NCBI GenBank assembly: GCA_013817305.1
Contig: JACDCY010000018.1
Span: forward strand, 1-34,082
Reading direction: 5' to 3'
DNA: 34,082 bases
Source of the DNA: Gemmatimonadaceae bacterium
Lineage (GTDB): Bacteria > Gemmatimonadota > Gemmatimonadetes > Gemmatimonadales > Gemmatimonadaceae
Positions 18,197 to 26,843 of this stretch are shown here, piece after piece. Both the position numbers and the translations under genes were made by a program. The notes beneath the pieces were generated by a model, which searched no databases, was not told where the DNA came from, and saw only the letters and a list, made by a program, of their open reading frames with translations. Every line of letters begins with the position of its first letter. The stretch's first letter is position 1.

Positions 18197-19131
18197 CAGT
18201 CGCCGATCACTTCGCGCGCGAACTCGGCGGGGTCGAACGGGATGAGATCGTCGAGCTTCTCACCCACGCCAAGGAACTTGACCGGCACGTCCAGCGTCTG
18301 GTGCACCGCGACAACGATCCCACCCCGCGCGGAACCGTCCACCTTGTTCATGACGATCCCCGTCACGGGCACCGCGGCGGAGAATGTGGTGGCCTGGGCT
18401 ATGGCGTTCTGCCCAATCGTGCCATCCAGCACGAGGAGCGTCTCGTGCGGCGCGCCGGGAAGCCGCTTGCCGATCACGCGGTGTATCTTGCGCATCTCCT
18501 CGAGCAGCGCGTCGCTGGTGTGCAGGCGCCCGGCGGTGTCGATGATCGCGACGTCCGCGTTGCGCGCCACCGCCGCGTCCACGGTCTCGAACGCCACCGA
18601 GGCGGGATCGGTTCCGGCGCGCGCGCCAACAAACTCGGCGCCTGCGCGATCGGCCCACTGCTTGAGCTGATCGACCGCGCCAGCGCGAAACGTGTCAGCC
18701 GCTCCGAGGACGATCTTGGCTCTCCCCTCGCGCCTGAGGCGGGCCGCGAGCTTGCCCACGAAGGTCGTTTTGCCGGCGCCGTTCACGCCGATGACGAGAA
18801 TGACGGTGGGTGTGCCGGTCGCGAGGCGCAAGGCGGGGTCGCTGTTCCCCGCGCGCAGCGCGGCCTCGATTCCAGAGCGAAGCGCTCCGCGGAAATCCGG
18901 CTCCGTTCGGATCTTGCCGAGCTTCGCGAGCCTCTCGAGGTCGGCGACGAGCTGCATCGTCGTCGCTACGCCGAGGTCGGCCTCGAGCAGGATCTCTTCG
19001 ACGCGCTCGAGCGAGCCAGGGCTGACTCCGCCTTTGGCGAGGACGGCGACATCCATGAGAGCGACGTCGCGAAGGCGGCTCCAAAGGGAGCGAGCGGGAA
19101 CATCGCCCGGGCGACGGATTAATCTCGGCAT
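18196..19131 (-). CDS. ftsY: Signal recognition particle receptor FtsY
   Basis: FtsY is the SRP receptor GTPase that docks Ffh-bound ribosomes at the membrane. The 311-residue protein consists of little more than the NG core. The N domain spans about 10-95, and the G domain has GVNGAGKTTFVGKLA (115-129), DTAGRLHTSDALLEEM, GTIGQNA and NKVDGSARGG. The acidic A domain found in the E. coli protein is absent, as in many shorter bacterial FtsY proteins. The spacer upstream (19132-19311) holds a candidate structured RNA, so this gene may have a long structured leader. Its stop overlaps the recG start. Confidence 0.95.
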   Translation of the reverse strand: MPRLIRRPGDVPARSLWSRLRDVALMDVAVLAKGGVSPGSLERVEEILLEADLGVATTMQLVADLERLAKLGKIRTEPDFRGALRSGIEAALRAGNSDPALRLATGTPTVILVIGVNGAGKTTFVGKLAARLRREGRAKIVLGAADTFRAGAVDQLKQWADRAGAEFVGARAGTDPASVAFETVDAAVARNADVAIIDTAGRLHTSDALLEEMRKIHRVIGKRLPGAPHETLLVLDGTIGQNAIAQATTFSAAVPVTGIVMNKVDGSARGGIVVAVHQTLDVPVKFLGVGEKLDDLIPFDPAEFAREVIGD

Positions 19132-19166
19132 TGGAACGGAAAACTAAAGAACGGGGAGGGAAAAGC

Positions 19167-19299
19167 GGCGCGCGGTGTGCGTTAACCGTTATCGCGTGTG
19201 CCCGTCAGGACGTGACTGCGGTGGGAATGAGAGGGATGTGCCAGCCGCCGTTCACGGCCTTACAGAAAACGGTTTGACGGGCAACGCACACCGCGCGCC
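19167..19299. ncRNA. Candidate structured RNA or inverted-repeat element before ftsY
   Basis: The 180-bp gap 19132-19311 holds a 133-nt element bounded by a perfect 17-bp inverted repeat (19167-19183 and 19283-19299; GGCGCGCGGTGTGCGTT and its complement). Two further perfect pairings lie inside it: 19184-19190 with 19268-19274 (AACCGTT/AACGGTT) and 19200-19207 with 19275-19282 (GCCCGTCA/TGACGGGC). Their order makes them cross, so they form a pseudoknot or are alternative states. A central hairpin pairs 19211-19215 with 19252-19256, 19218-19221 with 19245-19248 and 19222-19224 with 19241-19243. On the minus strand the outer stem is followed by GCTTTT. It could be an ftsY leader element, an independent RNA, or a palindromic mobile remnant. 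No known riboswitch, SRP or 6S signature was recognised. Confidence 0.5.
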
Positions 19300-19311
19300 C
19301 CCCTTCCAGCC

Positions 19312-20388
19312 CTATTCGCCGCCCGAAGTCGCCGAGGAAAAATCTTTAAGGAACGACAGCGCCCGATTCCGCTGTTGGAGGAACGTCCCTCTCTCGGATG
19401 ATCCGATCGGTTCTCCGCCCCGCATCTGCAGCGCGACGCGCGGATTTTTCTGCACTCCGCTCACGAGCACCTCGAAATGCAGGTGTGGCCCGCTCGCGAG
19501 GCCCGTCATGCCCACGTAGCCGATCGTGCTTCCGATTCCGACCCGGCTCCCGCGATGCACTCCCTTGGCAAACGCCCGGAGGTGCGCGTACCGGCTGACG
19601 TAGCCGTTGCGGTGGCGGACGTCGAGCACATTGCCGTAGCCGCCCTTGCGTCCCGCGAAGATCACGACGCCGTCGCCGACCGAGCGCACGGGAGTGCCCG
19701 AGGCCGCGGCGTAGTCGGTGCCCTTGTGCGCGCGCCAGCGTCCGAGAACCGGGTGGCGGCGCATTCCGAAAACACTGGATATCCGGCGAAAGTTGAGCGG
19801 GGCGCGGAGAAATGCGGCGCGCATCGACTTGCCTTCCGCGTCGAAGTACTCGCCGCCCGCGACGTTGCTGCGAAAGAGAATCGCCTGGATCTCCCTGCCC
19901 GACAGCTCCATGGTCGCGCCGAGGACCTTGTTCGTGAACACCGCGCCCGTGGGCTCCTGGATCCGCTCGACCACGACACCGAACTTGTCACCCACCTGCA
20001 GGTCCTTGCTCATGTCCACCCGATACTCGTAGATGTCGGCCAGGAGCCAGGCGAGACGATGGCGCTGCCCGCGGGGGAGAACGCCGTCGGAGAACTGGTC
20101 CAGAGCTGCGTAAAGGCTCGACCTGATCGTGCCCGTGACCGCAACGGTGTCGATGATCCTATTGCTGTTGGCGACAACCAGAACGGGAGTAACGATCGGG
20201 TCGAAGGCGTATGGGATGACCGGGACATCGGCTTGGTCGCGACCGAGCACGCGCATCGGATCGATTTCGCGCGCAGAGAGCAGATCGCCGGCCCTTGCTG
20301 CAGGTGCCGGCGGTGTCAGTCTCAAAGCCCCGATTGCAAGCGCTCCGACAACCGTGTAGGTGATGGAGCGCGCCCATGACAGCCTCAA
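19312..20388 (-). CDS. M23-family murein endopeptidase
   Basis: This predicted zinc peptidase cuts peptidoglycan cross-links in the periplasm. The 358-residue protein has an N-terminal membrane anchor or signal (about 8-24), a central domain (about 60-195) resembling the OapA/LysM-like region of MepM-type proteins, and a C-terminal LytM domain. The zinc ligands are visible: HKGTDY (H221, D225), YAHL (H269) and HLHFEV (H302, H304). [10 protein letters not shown] and [11 protein letters not shown] complete the LytM pattern. The ATG at 20388 overlaps the ftsZ stop as ATGA, so its synthesis is coupled to ftsZ, consistent with septal wall splitting. MepM is the closest type by layout, but a symbol is not assigned. 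Confidence 0.9.
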   Translation of the reverse strand: MRLSWARSITYTVVGALAIGALRLTPPAPAARAGDLLSAREIDPMRVLGRDQADVPVIPYAFDPIVTPVLVVANSNRIIDTVAVTGTIRSSLYAALDQFSDGVLPRGQRHRLAWLLADIYEYRVDMSKDLQVGDKFGVVVERIQEPTGAVFTNKVLGATMELSGREIQAILFRSNVAGGEYFDAEGKSMRAAFLRAPLNFRRISSVFGMRRHPVLGRWRAHKGTDYAAASGTPVRSVGDGVVIFAGRKGGYGNVLDVRHRNGYVSRYAHLRAFAKGVHRGSRVGIGSTIGYVGMTGLASGPHLHFEVLVSGVQKNPRVALQMRGGEPIGSSERGTFLQQRNRALSFLKDFSSATSGGE

Positions 20389-21611
20389 TCCATTTGTCTC
20401 CGAATGAACGTCGGGATCTCCATGTCGGCGAGATCCTGATCCTGAACATCCTGTTTCAGCTGCTTGTCCGGCAGTGACGACCCGGACGGTGACTGAGTCA
20501 CGCGCCGCAAGCCATCTGTTCCCGTTCCGACCTGCTGAATGCCCCTGGTCGTCCTCGCAACCCCGGCCTGACGCTGCGCCGGGAACGGGATAACTGGGGA
20601 CCCCTTTCCATGCCCCTGGGAAATAGTGGCCCCCTGGACGGCACTATTATTGGGGTTGTCGAAGCCCGTCGCAATGACTGTTACGCGAATTTCTCCGCCC
20701 ATGGCAGGTTCGTGGACCGCTCCGAAGATGATTTCGGCGTCCGATCCGGCTGCATCGTGGATGATTTCGCTGATCTGGTAGACCTCTCCAAGCGTCATGT
20801 CGGGGCCGCCCGTGATGTTGAGCAGGACTCCCGTGGCCCCCGCGATCGAGACGTTGTCGAGCAGTGGGCTGGCGATAGCCTGTTGGGCCGCCTCGGTGGC
20901 GCGGTTGTCCCCGCGGCCCATGCCGGTGCCCATCAGGGCCGACCCGCCCTCCTGCATGACTGTGCGGACGTCCGCGAAGTCGACGTTCACGAGACCGGTG
21001 ACGCTGATCAGCGACGATATACCCTGGGTCGCGTGCAGCAGGACCTCGTCCGCCTTCTTCAGCGCGTCCTGGAACGGGATACCCTTGCCGACGACGGCGA
21101 GCAGCCGCTCGTTCGGCACCACGATCATCGTGTCCACGTACTTCCGCATCTCGGCGATGCCGAGCTCGGCCTGCCGCATCCGCTTCCGCCCCTCGAACAG
21201 GAAGGGCCGCGTGACGATTCCGACGGTGAGCGCGCCTGCCTCGTGCGCCAGCTCGCACACTATCGGCGCGGCGCCAGTGCCCGTGCCGCCGCCCATGCCG
21301 CAGGTGACGAACACGAGGTCCGCGTTCTGAAGCGCGCGCGACACGTCCTCCCTGCTTTCCTCCACCGCCTGACGCCCGACCTCGGGGCGCGCGCCGGCAC
21401 CGAGCCCGCGCGTGAGCTTTTTCCCGATCTGGATTTTTACATCCGACTTCGAGTTCAGGAGCGCCTGCGCATCGGTATTCACCGATATGAATTCCACGCC
21501 CTGGAGGTGCTCGTCGATCATGCGGTTGACTGCATTTCCGCCACCGCCGCCGACACCGACCACCTTCATCCGCGCGGCTTGCGACTCGCTCTCGTCGAAC
21601 TCGAATACCAT
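20385..21611 (-). CDS. ftsZ: Cell division protein FtsZ
   Basis: FtsZ is the tubulin-like GTPase that forms the cytokinetic ring. The 408-residue protein has [16 protein letters not shown] at the N-terminus, the tubulin signature [10 protein letters not shown] (108-117), and the T7-loop region [13 protein letters not shown] variable linker and the C-terminal peptide [12 protein letters not shown] follow, the last being the docking site for FtsA and other partners. The ATG at 21611 was chosen over a GTG 11 codons upstream because purine-rich GGAGAGAGA (21629-21621) precedes it and the extra residues lie inside a palindromic leader. It has its own 232-bp upstream region, in keeping with its unusual separation from ftsA. 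Confidence 0.97.
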   Translation of the reverse strand: MVFEFDESESQAARMKVVGVGGGGGNAVNRMIDEHLQGVEFISVNTDAQALLNSKSDVKIQIGKKLTRGLGAGARPEVGRQAVEESREDVSRALQNADLVFVTCGMGGGTGTGAAPIVCELAHEAGALTVGIVTRPFLFEGRKRMRQAELGIAEMRKYVDTMIVVPNERLLAVVGKGIPFQDALKKADEVLLHATQGISSLISVTGLVNVDFADVRTVMQEGGSALMGTGMGRGDNRATEAAQQAIASPLLDNVSIAGATGVLLNITGGPDMTLGEVYQISEIIHDAAGSDAEIIFGAVHEPAMGGEIRVTVIATGFDNPNNSAVQGATISQGHGKGSPVIPFPAQRQAGVARTTRGIQQVGTGTDGLRRVTQSPSGSSLPDKQLKQDVQDQDLADMEIPTFIRRQMD

Positions 21612-21630
21612 GGTCAAGACTCTCTCTCCA

Positions 21631-21647
21631 CTGGTGTATAACACCAG
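21631..21647 (-). promoter_or_regulatory. 17-bp palindrome in the ftsZ leader, possible operator
   Basis: CTGGTGT-ATA-ACACCAG is a perfect inverted repeat with seven-base arms, directly upstream of the ftsZ ribosome-binding site. Read on the minus strand it contains TTATAC, a possible -10 element, without a good -35 at normal spacing. The AT-rich stretch 21671-21715 further upstream also contains TATATT, TTGAAT (spaced only 14) and the palindrome CCATATGG. A repressor site over the ftsZ promoter or a leader hairpin are both possible. Confidence 0.5.
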
Positions 21648-21790
21648 AGGTTTGGGGAAAACTGGTGCCGAATATATGGTGCCCGGCGCGATTCAACCAT
21701 ATGGAATTTCAAGAGATTGGCCGTTTACGGCATCTTTGGTGGAATGGGAAAGTTTTCCACAATTCTCCGGTCCCCGTCACGTAATTGATT

Positions 21791-21811
21791 GGACGGCCGC
21801 GCGAGCCGTCC
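21791..21811 (-). terminator. Hairpin after the aromatic operon, possible weak terminator
   Basis: GGACGGC (21791-21797) and GCCGTCC (21805-21811) make a seven-base GC-rich stem with a seven-base loop, 33 bases beyond the amidohydrolase stop. On the minus strand it is followed by AATCAATT rather than a U-tract, so it does not meet the intrinsic-terminator pattern. It may be Rho-assisted or an RNA-stabilising 3' stem. Confidence 0.35.
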
Positions 21812-21843
21812 AAGCCCTCCGCCCTGCCCGCCAGCCCTGCTCG

Positions 21844-22701
21844 TTACGGGAGCAGCCGCTCCGGGTTCGTCTCGAACGCCGCGCGCTTGAGGGAATCGGG
21901 CAGCGGCAGCGCCAGGAACTGATCCACGTTCTTCCGCATCCGCGTGATGCCGGGGCTCGGCCAGTCCGTTCCCCATAGCAGCTTGTGCTCCAGCTCTGCC
22001 AGCTTGGGGAAATACTCGAGCAGCGATTTGGGCGGGATGCCCGAGAGATCGAACCACACGTGCTTGTGGCGCCGCAGAATGAAAAACGCTTCGCCCATCC
22101 AGAACGGCCGGCCGCCGTGCGCGAGGACGATCTGCAGGTCGGGAAAATCGAGCGCGACGTCGTCCAGCTCGAGCGGGTTGCCGTACTTGCACCGCGCGCG
22201 CGGAAAGATGCTGGTGCCGGTGTGAATCAGCACGGGCAAGCCGCGATCTTCACAGCGCTTGTAAATCTGGCCCAGCGTATCGAGACCCTCGGTGTACGCG
22301 TTGGCGGCCATCTTCTGATGGTTCGGGTGCAGCTTGAGCATGCGCACGCCCATCTCGATCAGCGCGTCCACGTCGCCGGCCGGATCTTTCGTAACTCTCG
22401 GGTGCACGCCGCCAAATGGAAGCATCCGCGCGGGATTCGCCGCCGCGTATCGCGCGGCGTGCTCGTTGATCCGCCAATCGGTACGCATCACATCCGGCGA
22501 CGGGTAGTTCACCAGCCCAACTCGATCTATCCCGTCCTCGTCCATCATCCGGAGCAGCAGCGCGGGATCGTACATGATCTCCATGAGCAGCTCAAAGTCC
22601 TGCTGCCCGCGCTTGAGCACTTCGACGATGTCGTCCGGCATGTCACGCCACGGATGAACATGGATGTGGCAGTCAGTGATGCGGATTCCAGACACGGTCA
22701 T
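21844..22701 (-). CDS. Amidohydrolase-2 (ACMSD-like) family protein
   Basis: This 285-residue metal-dependent TIM-barrel protein is of the family that includes aminocarboxymuconate-semialdehyde decarboxylase and other ring-fragment decarboxylases or hydrolases. The ligand set looks complete: DCHIHVH (H12, H14), a histidine in VLIHTGTS, one in IVLAHGGRPFW, and the aspartate in WGTDWPSPG. GVKMLKLHPN-like text (GVRMLKLHPNHQ) is also typical. Its ATG shares one base with the dehydrogenase stop (TGATG). As the last gene of the aromatic-CoA operon it may process a late ring-cleavage product, by hydrolysis or decarboxylation. The substrate cannot be read from the sequence. Confidence 0.85.
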   Translation of the reverse strand: MTVSGIRITDCHIHVHPWRDMPDDIVEVLKRGQQDFELLMEIMYDPALLLRMMDEDGIDRVGLVNYPSPDVMRTDWRINEHAARYAAANPARMLPFGGVHPRVTKDPAGDVDALIEMGVRMLKLHPNHQKMAANAYTEGLDTLGQIYKRCEDRGLPVLIHTGTSIFPRARCKYGNPLELDDVALDFPDLQIVLAHGGRPFWMGEAFFILRRHKHVWFDLSGIPPKSLLEYFPKLAELEHKLLWGTDWPSPGITRMRKNVDQFLALPLPDSLKRAAFETNPERLLP

Positions 22702-23567
22702 CAGCTCTCGCCCTCCGGCCAGCGGTAGAAGCCTTCCCCGGTCTTCTTTCCCAGCTTTCCCTCCGCGACGAGCCGCCGCAGAACGTCGGGAGCGCGATAC
22801 GTATCGCCGCCGAGCGTGGCGTGCAGATGGTCCGCGACCGCCAGACGCACATCGAGCCCAACCAGATCGGTGAGCTTGAGCGGTCCGACAGGATGGTTGT
22901 AGCCGAGCCGCATGGCGGTATCGATGTCTTCTGCGGAAGCGACTGCCTGCTCCACCATCCGCATCGCTTCGAGCCCCAGGACTACTCCCAACCTGCTCGT
23001 CGCGAATCCCGGAGTGTCCCGCACGACGATGGACGTCTTCCCCACTGCCGCCGCAAACGCCTGCGCGCGCTGCACCGTTGGGTCGCTGGTCAGTCGCCCG
23101 CGCACGATCTCGACAAGCTTCATCGCGTGCACGGGGTTGAAGAAGTGCAGGCCCACGACGCGCTCAGGGGATTGCACGGCGCTCGCGATCTCCGTTATCG
23201 CGAGGGACGATGTATTGCTCGCGAGCAGCGCGGTGGCGGGCGCGCCGGCCTCGATGGCAGCGAACGTCGCGCGCTTCAACACCATGTCCTCGGGAACCGC
23301 CTCGATCACGATCGCGGCGCCACGGACGGCATCGCCGAGAGTCGAGTGGTGCGTGATCCTGCCGAGCGCCGACTCATGCTGCTCCGGCGAGATCTTCCCG
23401 CGGTCCATCCCTCCGCGGAACGAGCTTCGGATCGCGTCCATGCCCCGGGACAGTGACTCGGGCGCGGCATCGGCGATTGCGACCTCGAATCCCGCGACCG
23501 ATGCGACGTATGCGATCCCCTGGCCCATCGTCCCCGCGCCGATGATCGCAATTCTCTCCCCGCTCAA
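22701..23567 (-). CDS. 3-hydroxyacyl-CoA dehydrogenase
   Basis: This is an NAD-dependent oxidoreductase of beta-oxidation type, 288 residues, the usual length of single-domain HBDH/FadB2 proteins. The N-terminal Rossmann motif is [47 protein letters not shown] and [17 protein letters not shown] carry the catalytic serine, histidine and family signature. The C-terminal helical domain shows [20 protein letters not shown]. No ATG fits; the start is TTG at 23567, overlapping the thiolase stop as TTGA. In this operon it would oxidise a hydroxyacyl-CoA formed after ring opening. Confidence 0.92.
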   Translation of the reverse strand: MSGERIAIIGAGTMGQGIAYVASVAGFEVAIADAAPESLSRGMDAIRSSFRGGMDRGKISPEQHESALGRITHHSTLGDAVRGAAIVIEAVPEDMVLKRATFAAIEAGAPATALLASNTSSLAITEIASAVQSPERVVGLHFFNPVHAMKLVEIVRGRLTSDPTVQRAQAFAAAVGKTSIVVRDTPGFATSRLGVVLGLEAMRMVEQAVASAEDIDTAMRLGYNHPVGPLKLTDLVGLDVRLAVADHLHATLGGDTYRAPDVLRRLVAEGKLGKKTGEGFYRWPEGES

Positions 23568-24772
23568 TCGATGAGCTCCACGATCGTCGCGACACCCTGC
23601 CCCACGCCGATGCACATCGTCGCCAGTCCGTACCGCGCCTTCCGCCGCCGCATCTCGTGCACGAGCGCGGTCATCATCCGCGACCCGCTCGATCCGAGCG
23701 GATGCCCGAGCGCGATCGCGCCGCCGTTGACGTTCACCTTCGCCGGATCGAGATCGAGGTCCCGCATGCACGCGATGGCCTGCGCGGCGAACGCCTCGTT
23801 CAGCTCTATGACATCCATGTCGCCAGCGCGCAGCCCGGCGCGCTGCAGCGCCTTTCGCGTCGCGGGAACCGGGCCGAGTCCCATCACCTCGGGCGAGACT
23901 CCGGCCACAGCACTCGCAACGATGCGTACGATCGGCTCGAGCCCGGCACGGTCCGCTGCTTCGCGCTCCATCACGAGCAGCGCGCTCGCGCCATCATTGA
24001 TCCCGCTCGCCGAGCCGGCCGTGACAGTTCCGCCGTCCAGCTTGAACGCCGGGCGGAGCGCGGCCAGCGCGGCCAGCGTCGTCTCGGGGCGCGGGTGCTC
24101 GTCCTGCTCCACCACCGTCTTTACCCCATGCGAGTCCACGACAGTCACGGGCACGATCTCGCTCGCGAAAAGCCTGTCGCGAAGCGCCCGGGCCGTTCGC
24201 CGCTGACTCTCCAACGCGAACGCGTCCTGCTCATCACGCGTGATGCCGTATCGCTCGGCAACGCGCTCCGCCGTCTCGCCCATGGAAATTGTCCACTCCC
24301 GCCGGAACGCCGGATTGACGAACCGCCAGCCAATGGTGGAGTCCGCCGTCTTGGGGATGTTGCGCGGAAACGCCTCGTCGGGCTTGAGCATTACCCACGG
24401 CGCGCGCGTCATGCTCTCCACTCCGCCGGCGATGAAGCATTCGCCTTCGTCCGCGCGAATCGCCTGAGATGCGCTCGCGACCGCCTGCAGCCCCGAGCCG
24501 CACAGCCTGTTGACGGTCTGGCCTGGGATTTCGACCGGGAGCCCGGCGAGCAGCAGCGCCATCCGCGCGACGTTGCGGCTGTCCTCTCCTGCCTGGTTCG
24601 TGCAGCCCAGAATTACGTCGTCCACGGTCGCGGGATCGAGCCGCGTGCGCGCGATGAGCCCAGCGATCGCGATCGCGGCGAGATCGTCGGGACGCACGCT
24701 CGCGAGGGCTCCGCGGTGCCGACCGACCGGAGTCCGCACCGCGTCGACGATCACCGCTTCGCGGACGGTCAC
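23564..24772 (-). CDS. Thiolase (acetyl-CoA C-acyltransferase)
   Basis: This enzyme carries out thiolytic cleavage of 3-oxoacyl-CoA, here probably releasing acetyl-CoA from ring-derived intermediates. The 402-residue protein has [11 protein letters not shown] at the N-terminus, the acyl-accepting cysteine in [11 protein letters not shown] (C91), NEAFAAQA, the catalytic histidine in [10 protein letters not shown], and the second cysteine in [11 protein letters not shown]. The ratio of degradative signatures (long-chain or PcaF-like form) favours catabolism over acetoacetyl-CoA synthesis. The start is GTG at 24772, overlapping the RidA-like stop as GTGA. Confidence 0.93.
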   Translation of the reverse strand: MTVREAVIVDAVRTPVGRHRGALASVRPDDLAAIAIAGLIARTRLDPATVDDVILGCTNQAGEDSRNVARMALLLAGLPVEIPGQTVNRLCGSGLQAVASASQAIRADEGECFIAGGVESMTRAPWVMLKPDEAFPRNIPKTADSTIGWRFVNPAFRREWTISMGETAERVAERYGITRDEQDAFALESQRRTARALRDRLFASEIVPVTVVDSHGVKTVVEQDEHPRPETTLAALAALRPAFKLDGGTVTAGSASGINDGASALLVMEREAADRAGLEPIVRIVASAVAGVSPEVMGLGPVPATRKALQRAGLRAGDMDVIELNEAFAAQAIACMRDLDLDPAKVNVNGGAIALGHPLGSSGSRMMTALVHEMRRRKARYGLATMCIGVGQGVATIVELID

Positions 24773-25182
24773 TCGGGAACCACGGCAGTCGCTTCTATCT
24801 CGACCTTCGCGCGCGCCTCGATCAGCCCGCTCACAACCACCACTGACATCGGGGGGTAATTGGCGCCGATGACTTCCCTGTACGCGGCGCCGATCTCGCG
24901 CCGCGCGCTGATGTACGCCTCACGGTCGGTTATGAACCACGTCAGCCGCACCAGGTGCCGCGGCTCGGCGCCGGCCTCCTCGAGGAGCGCAACGATATTG
25001 CGCAACGCCTGCCCAACCTGTGCAGAAATGTCATCGCTCTCGAACACCGCCGTTACCGGATTCCAACCGATCTGACCGGCCAGGACCACCAGACTGCCGC
25101 GCGCGACAAGTCCGTCGCTGTAGCCGGACGGACGCGGCCATCCCTTCGGTCTCAGGATCCGCGGATTCGTTTCATCGCTCAC
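24769..25182 (-). CDS. RidA/YjgF-family protein
   Basis: The 137-residue protein is of the RidA superfamily, whose best-known members hydrolyse enamines and imines to ketones and ammonia. Visible family text includes [38 protein letters not shown] and VEIEATAVV. The active-site arginine of classical RidA (in RSCVEVARLP) aligns with a glycine here (about residue 119 in SVVVVSGL), so standard imine deaminase activity is uncertain. Related ring-pathway members include 2-aminomuconate deaminase. The start is GTG at 25182, overlapping the ligase stop as GTGA. In an aminobenzoyl-CoA pathway a role in removing the ring nitrogen is attractive but unproven. Confidence 0.88.
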   Translation of the reverse strand: MSDETNPRILRPKGWPRPSGYSDGLVARGSLVVLAGQIGWNPVTAVFESDDISAQVGQALRNIVALLEEAGAEPRHLVRLTWFITDREAYISARREIGAAYREVIGANYPPMSVVVVSGLIEARAKVEIEATAVVPE

Positions 25183-26843
25183 GCAGACGGCTCCCTCAGG
25201 CGAAATCGCTGAAGCTTCCCCGTCGACGTGCGCGGGAGCGTCTCCACGAACTCGACCGCGCGCGGATACTTGTACGGAGCGATGCGCGCCTTCACGAAGT
25301 CCTGCATCTCCTTGACCAGCTCGGGGGACTCTTCGAACCCGGAGCGCAGCACGATCACCGCCTTCACCAGCTGCCCGCGCGCCTCGTCGGGCACTCCGAT
25401 CACCGCGCACTCCTGCACGGCCGCATGCTCGAGCAGCACGTCCTCGATCTCCGGCCCGGACAGATTGTAGCCCGACGAGATGATCATGTCGTCGGTGCGC
25501 GCCTGGTACCAGAAGTAGCCATCCTCGTCCATGCGGTACGAGTCGCCGGTGAAATTCCAGCCGTCGCGGACGTACTCCGCCTGGCGCTCGGGATTGTCCA
25601 GGTATCGGCACCCCGTCGGCCCGCGCACGGCTAGCCGCCCAATGGTCCCGACAGGCGCGTCGGTACCATCGCCGGCAACGATCTTGGCCGTGTAACCGCG
25701 GACGACTTTGCCGGTCGCGCCGGGACGGATGTCGTCGCCGGAAGCGCTGATGAAGATATGCAGCATCTCCGTAGCGCCGATCCCATCGATGATCCCGAGA
25801 CCGGTCGCGTCGCGCCACGACTCGAACACGCTGACGGGAAGCGTCTCCCCCGCCGAAACGCACAGCCTGAGACTGGACACGTCGTGCTCGCCCAGCATTG
25901 CGTGCATCGCGCGGTATCCTGTGGGCGCCGTGAAGCACACCGTCGGACGATGCTCCGCAATCGCCTTGATCAGATGCGGCGGCGCCCCCTGCTCCACCAG
26001 CAGCGCCGACGCACCGATGCGCAGCGGAAACAACAGAAGGCCGCCAAGCGCGTAGGTGAACGCGAAGGGCGGCGATCCGCAGAACACGTCGTCCGGTGAT
26101 GCCTTCAGCACATGCCTCGGAAAACAATCAGTGATGGCGAGGATGTCCCGGTGCGAGTGCATCGTCCCCTTTGCCTGACCCGTCGTGCCCGAGGTAAACG
26201 CGATGATCGCCGTATCCTCGGCGGCGGTGTCCCGGTTATCGAACGACGAGGGCTTGTCGCGCATCAACGCTTCGAGACTGCCGGGCGCGTCCGCGCCGAA
26301 ATGAACCGTGCGCGCCCCCTGTCGGCGTCCGCCGTTGGCGCGCATCGCGAGGCCAAGCTCGCACTCTTCCACGAAGCGCGTGTCGGACAGAGCCAGCGTC
26401 AGTTGCGCTTTGTCGGCCACGAACCGGAGCTCGCGCTCGCGCAGCAACGGCATCGTGCACACCACGACGCCGCCTGCCTTGAGCACGCCGAACCAGCAGG
26501 CGGCGAGCATCGGCGTGTTGGGCCCGCGAAGGAGCACCCGGTTCCCCGGAAGGACGCCCAGGTCGTCCACGAGGACATGCGCTATGCGGTTGGCGCGCTC
26601 CAGCAGCTCGCGGTACGTCCATCGTTCGGTGAACGAGCGCAGCGCCACTCGCTCGCCGTCGCCGCGGTCGATCGCCCTGTCCAGCAGCTCCGCCGCACAG
26701 TTGAGCCGCACCGGATAGTCGAGCTCGGGCACGGCGCTCCAGTCGCGGACCGGCCACAGCTCACGCGGCGGCAGATGGACCGCGCAAAACGTGTCCGTGT
26801 GGCCGCTCGGCTCCAGCTCGTGGGCGGAGAGCGCCTCAGGCAT
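25179..26843 (-). CDS. Benzoate-family CoA ligase, probable 2-aminobenzoate-CoA ligase
   Basis: This ATP-dependent acyl-CoA synthetase of 554 residues is the entry step that converts an aromatic acid to its CoA thioester. The AMP-binding loop is AFTSGTTGQAKGTMHSH. The core has IGATEMLHIF, DGWNFTGDSYRMDEDGYFWY and GRTDDMI-like RTDDMIISSGYNLSG. The C-terminal catalytic lysine is in TSTGKLQRF. The overall text resembles benzoate and 2-aminobenzoate ligases. The pairing with a fused monooxygenase/reductase argues for anthranilate over benzoate. The ATG at 26843 overlaps the acyl-CoA dehydrogenase end by eight bases. Confidence 0.85.
   Translation of the reverse strand: MPEALSAHELEPSGHTDTFCAVHLPPRELWPVRDWSAVPELDYPVRLNCAAELLDRAIDRGDGERVALRSFTERWTYRELLERANRIAHVLVDDLGVLPGNRVLLRGPNTPMLAACWFGVLKAGGVVVCTMPLLRERELRFVADKAQLTLALSDTRFVEECELGLAMRANGGRRQGARTVHFGADAPGSLEALMRDKPSSFDNRDTAAEDTAIIAFTSGTTGQAKGTMHSHRDILAITDCFPRHVLKASPDDVFCGSPPFAFTYALGGLLLFPLRIGASALLVEQGAPPHLIKAIAEHRPTVCFTAPTGYRAMHAMLGEHDVSSLRLCVSAGETLPVSVFESWRDATGLGIIDGIGATEMLHIFISASGDDIRPGATGKVVRGYTAKIVAGDGTDAPVGTIGRLAVRGPTGCRYLDNPERQAEYVRDGWNFTGDSYRMDEDGYFWYQARTDDMIISSGYNLSGPEIEDVLLEHAAVQECAVIGVPDEARGQLVKAVIVLRSGFEESPELVKEMQDFVKARIAPYKYPRAVEFVETLPRTSTGKLQRFRLREPSA

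Noticed and set aside
19132-19311. SRP RNA, 6S RNA or a known riboswitch before ftsY
   Set aside because: No SRP domain-IV loop motif, no 6S open-complex-like layout and no TPP, FMN, cobalamin or c-di-GMP box was recognised. It is kept only as an unclassified structured element.
21739-21760. MraZ-type binding boxes before ftsZ
   Set aside because: GTGGAA and TGGGA occur, but not as regularly spaced direct repeats. They form a six-base inverted repeat (21739-21744 and 21755-21760) instead.
21791-21811. Strong intrinsic terminator after the aromatic operon
   Set aside because: The stem is good but no U-tract follows on the minus strand, so it is listed only as a possible weak terminator.
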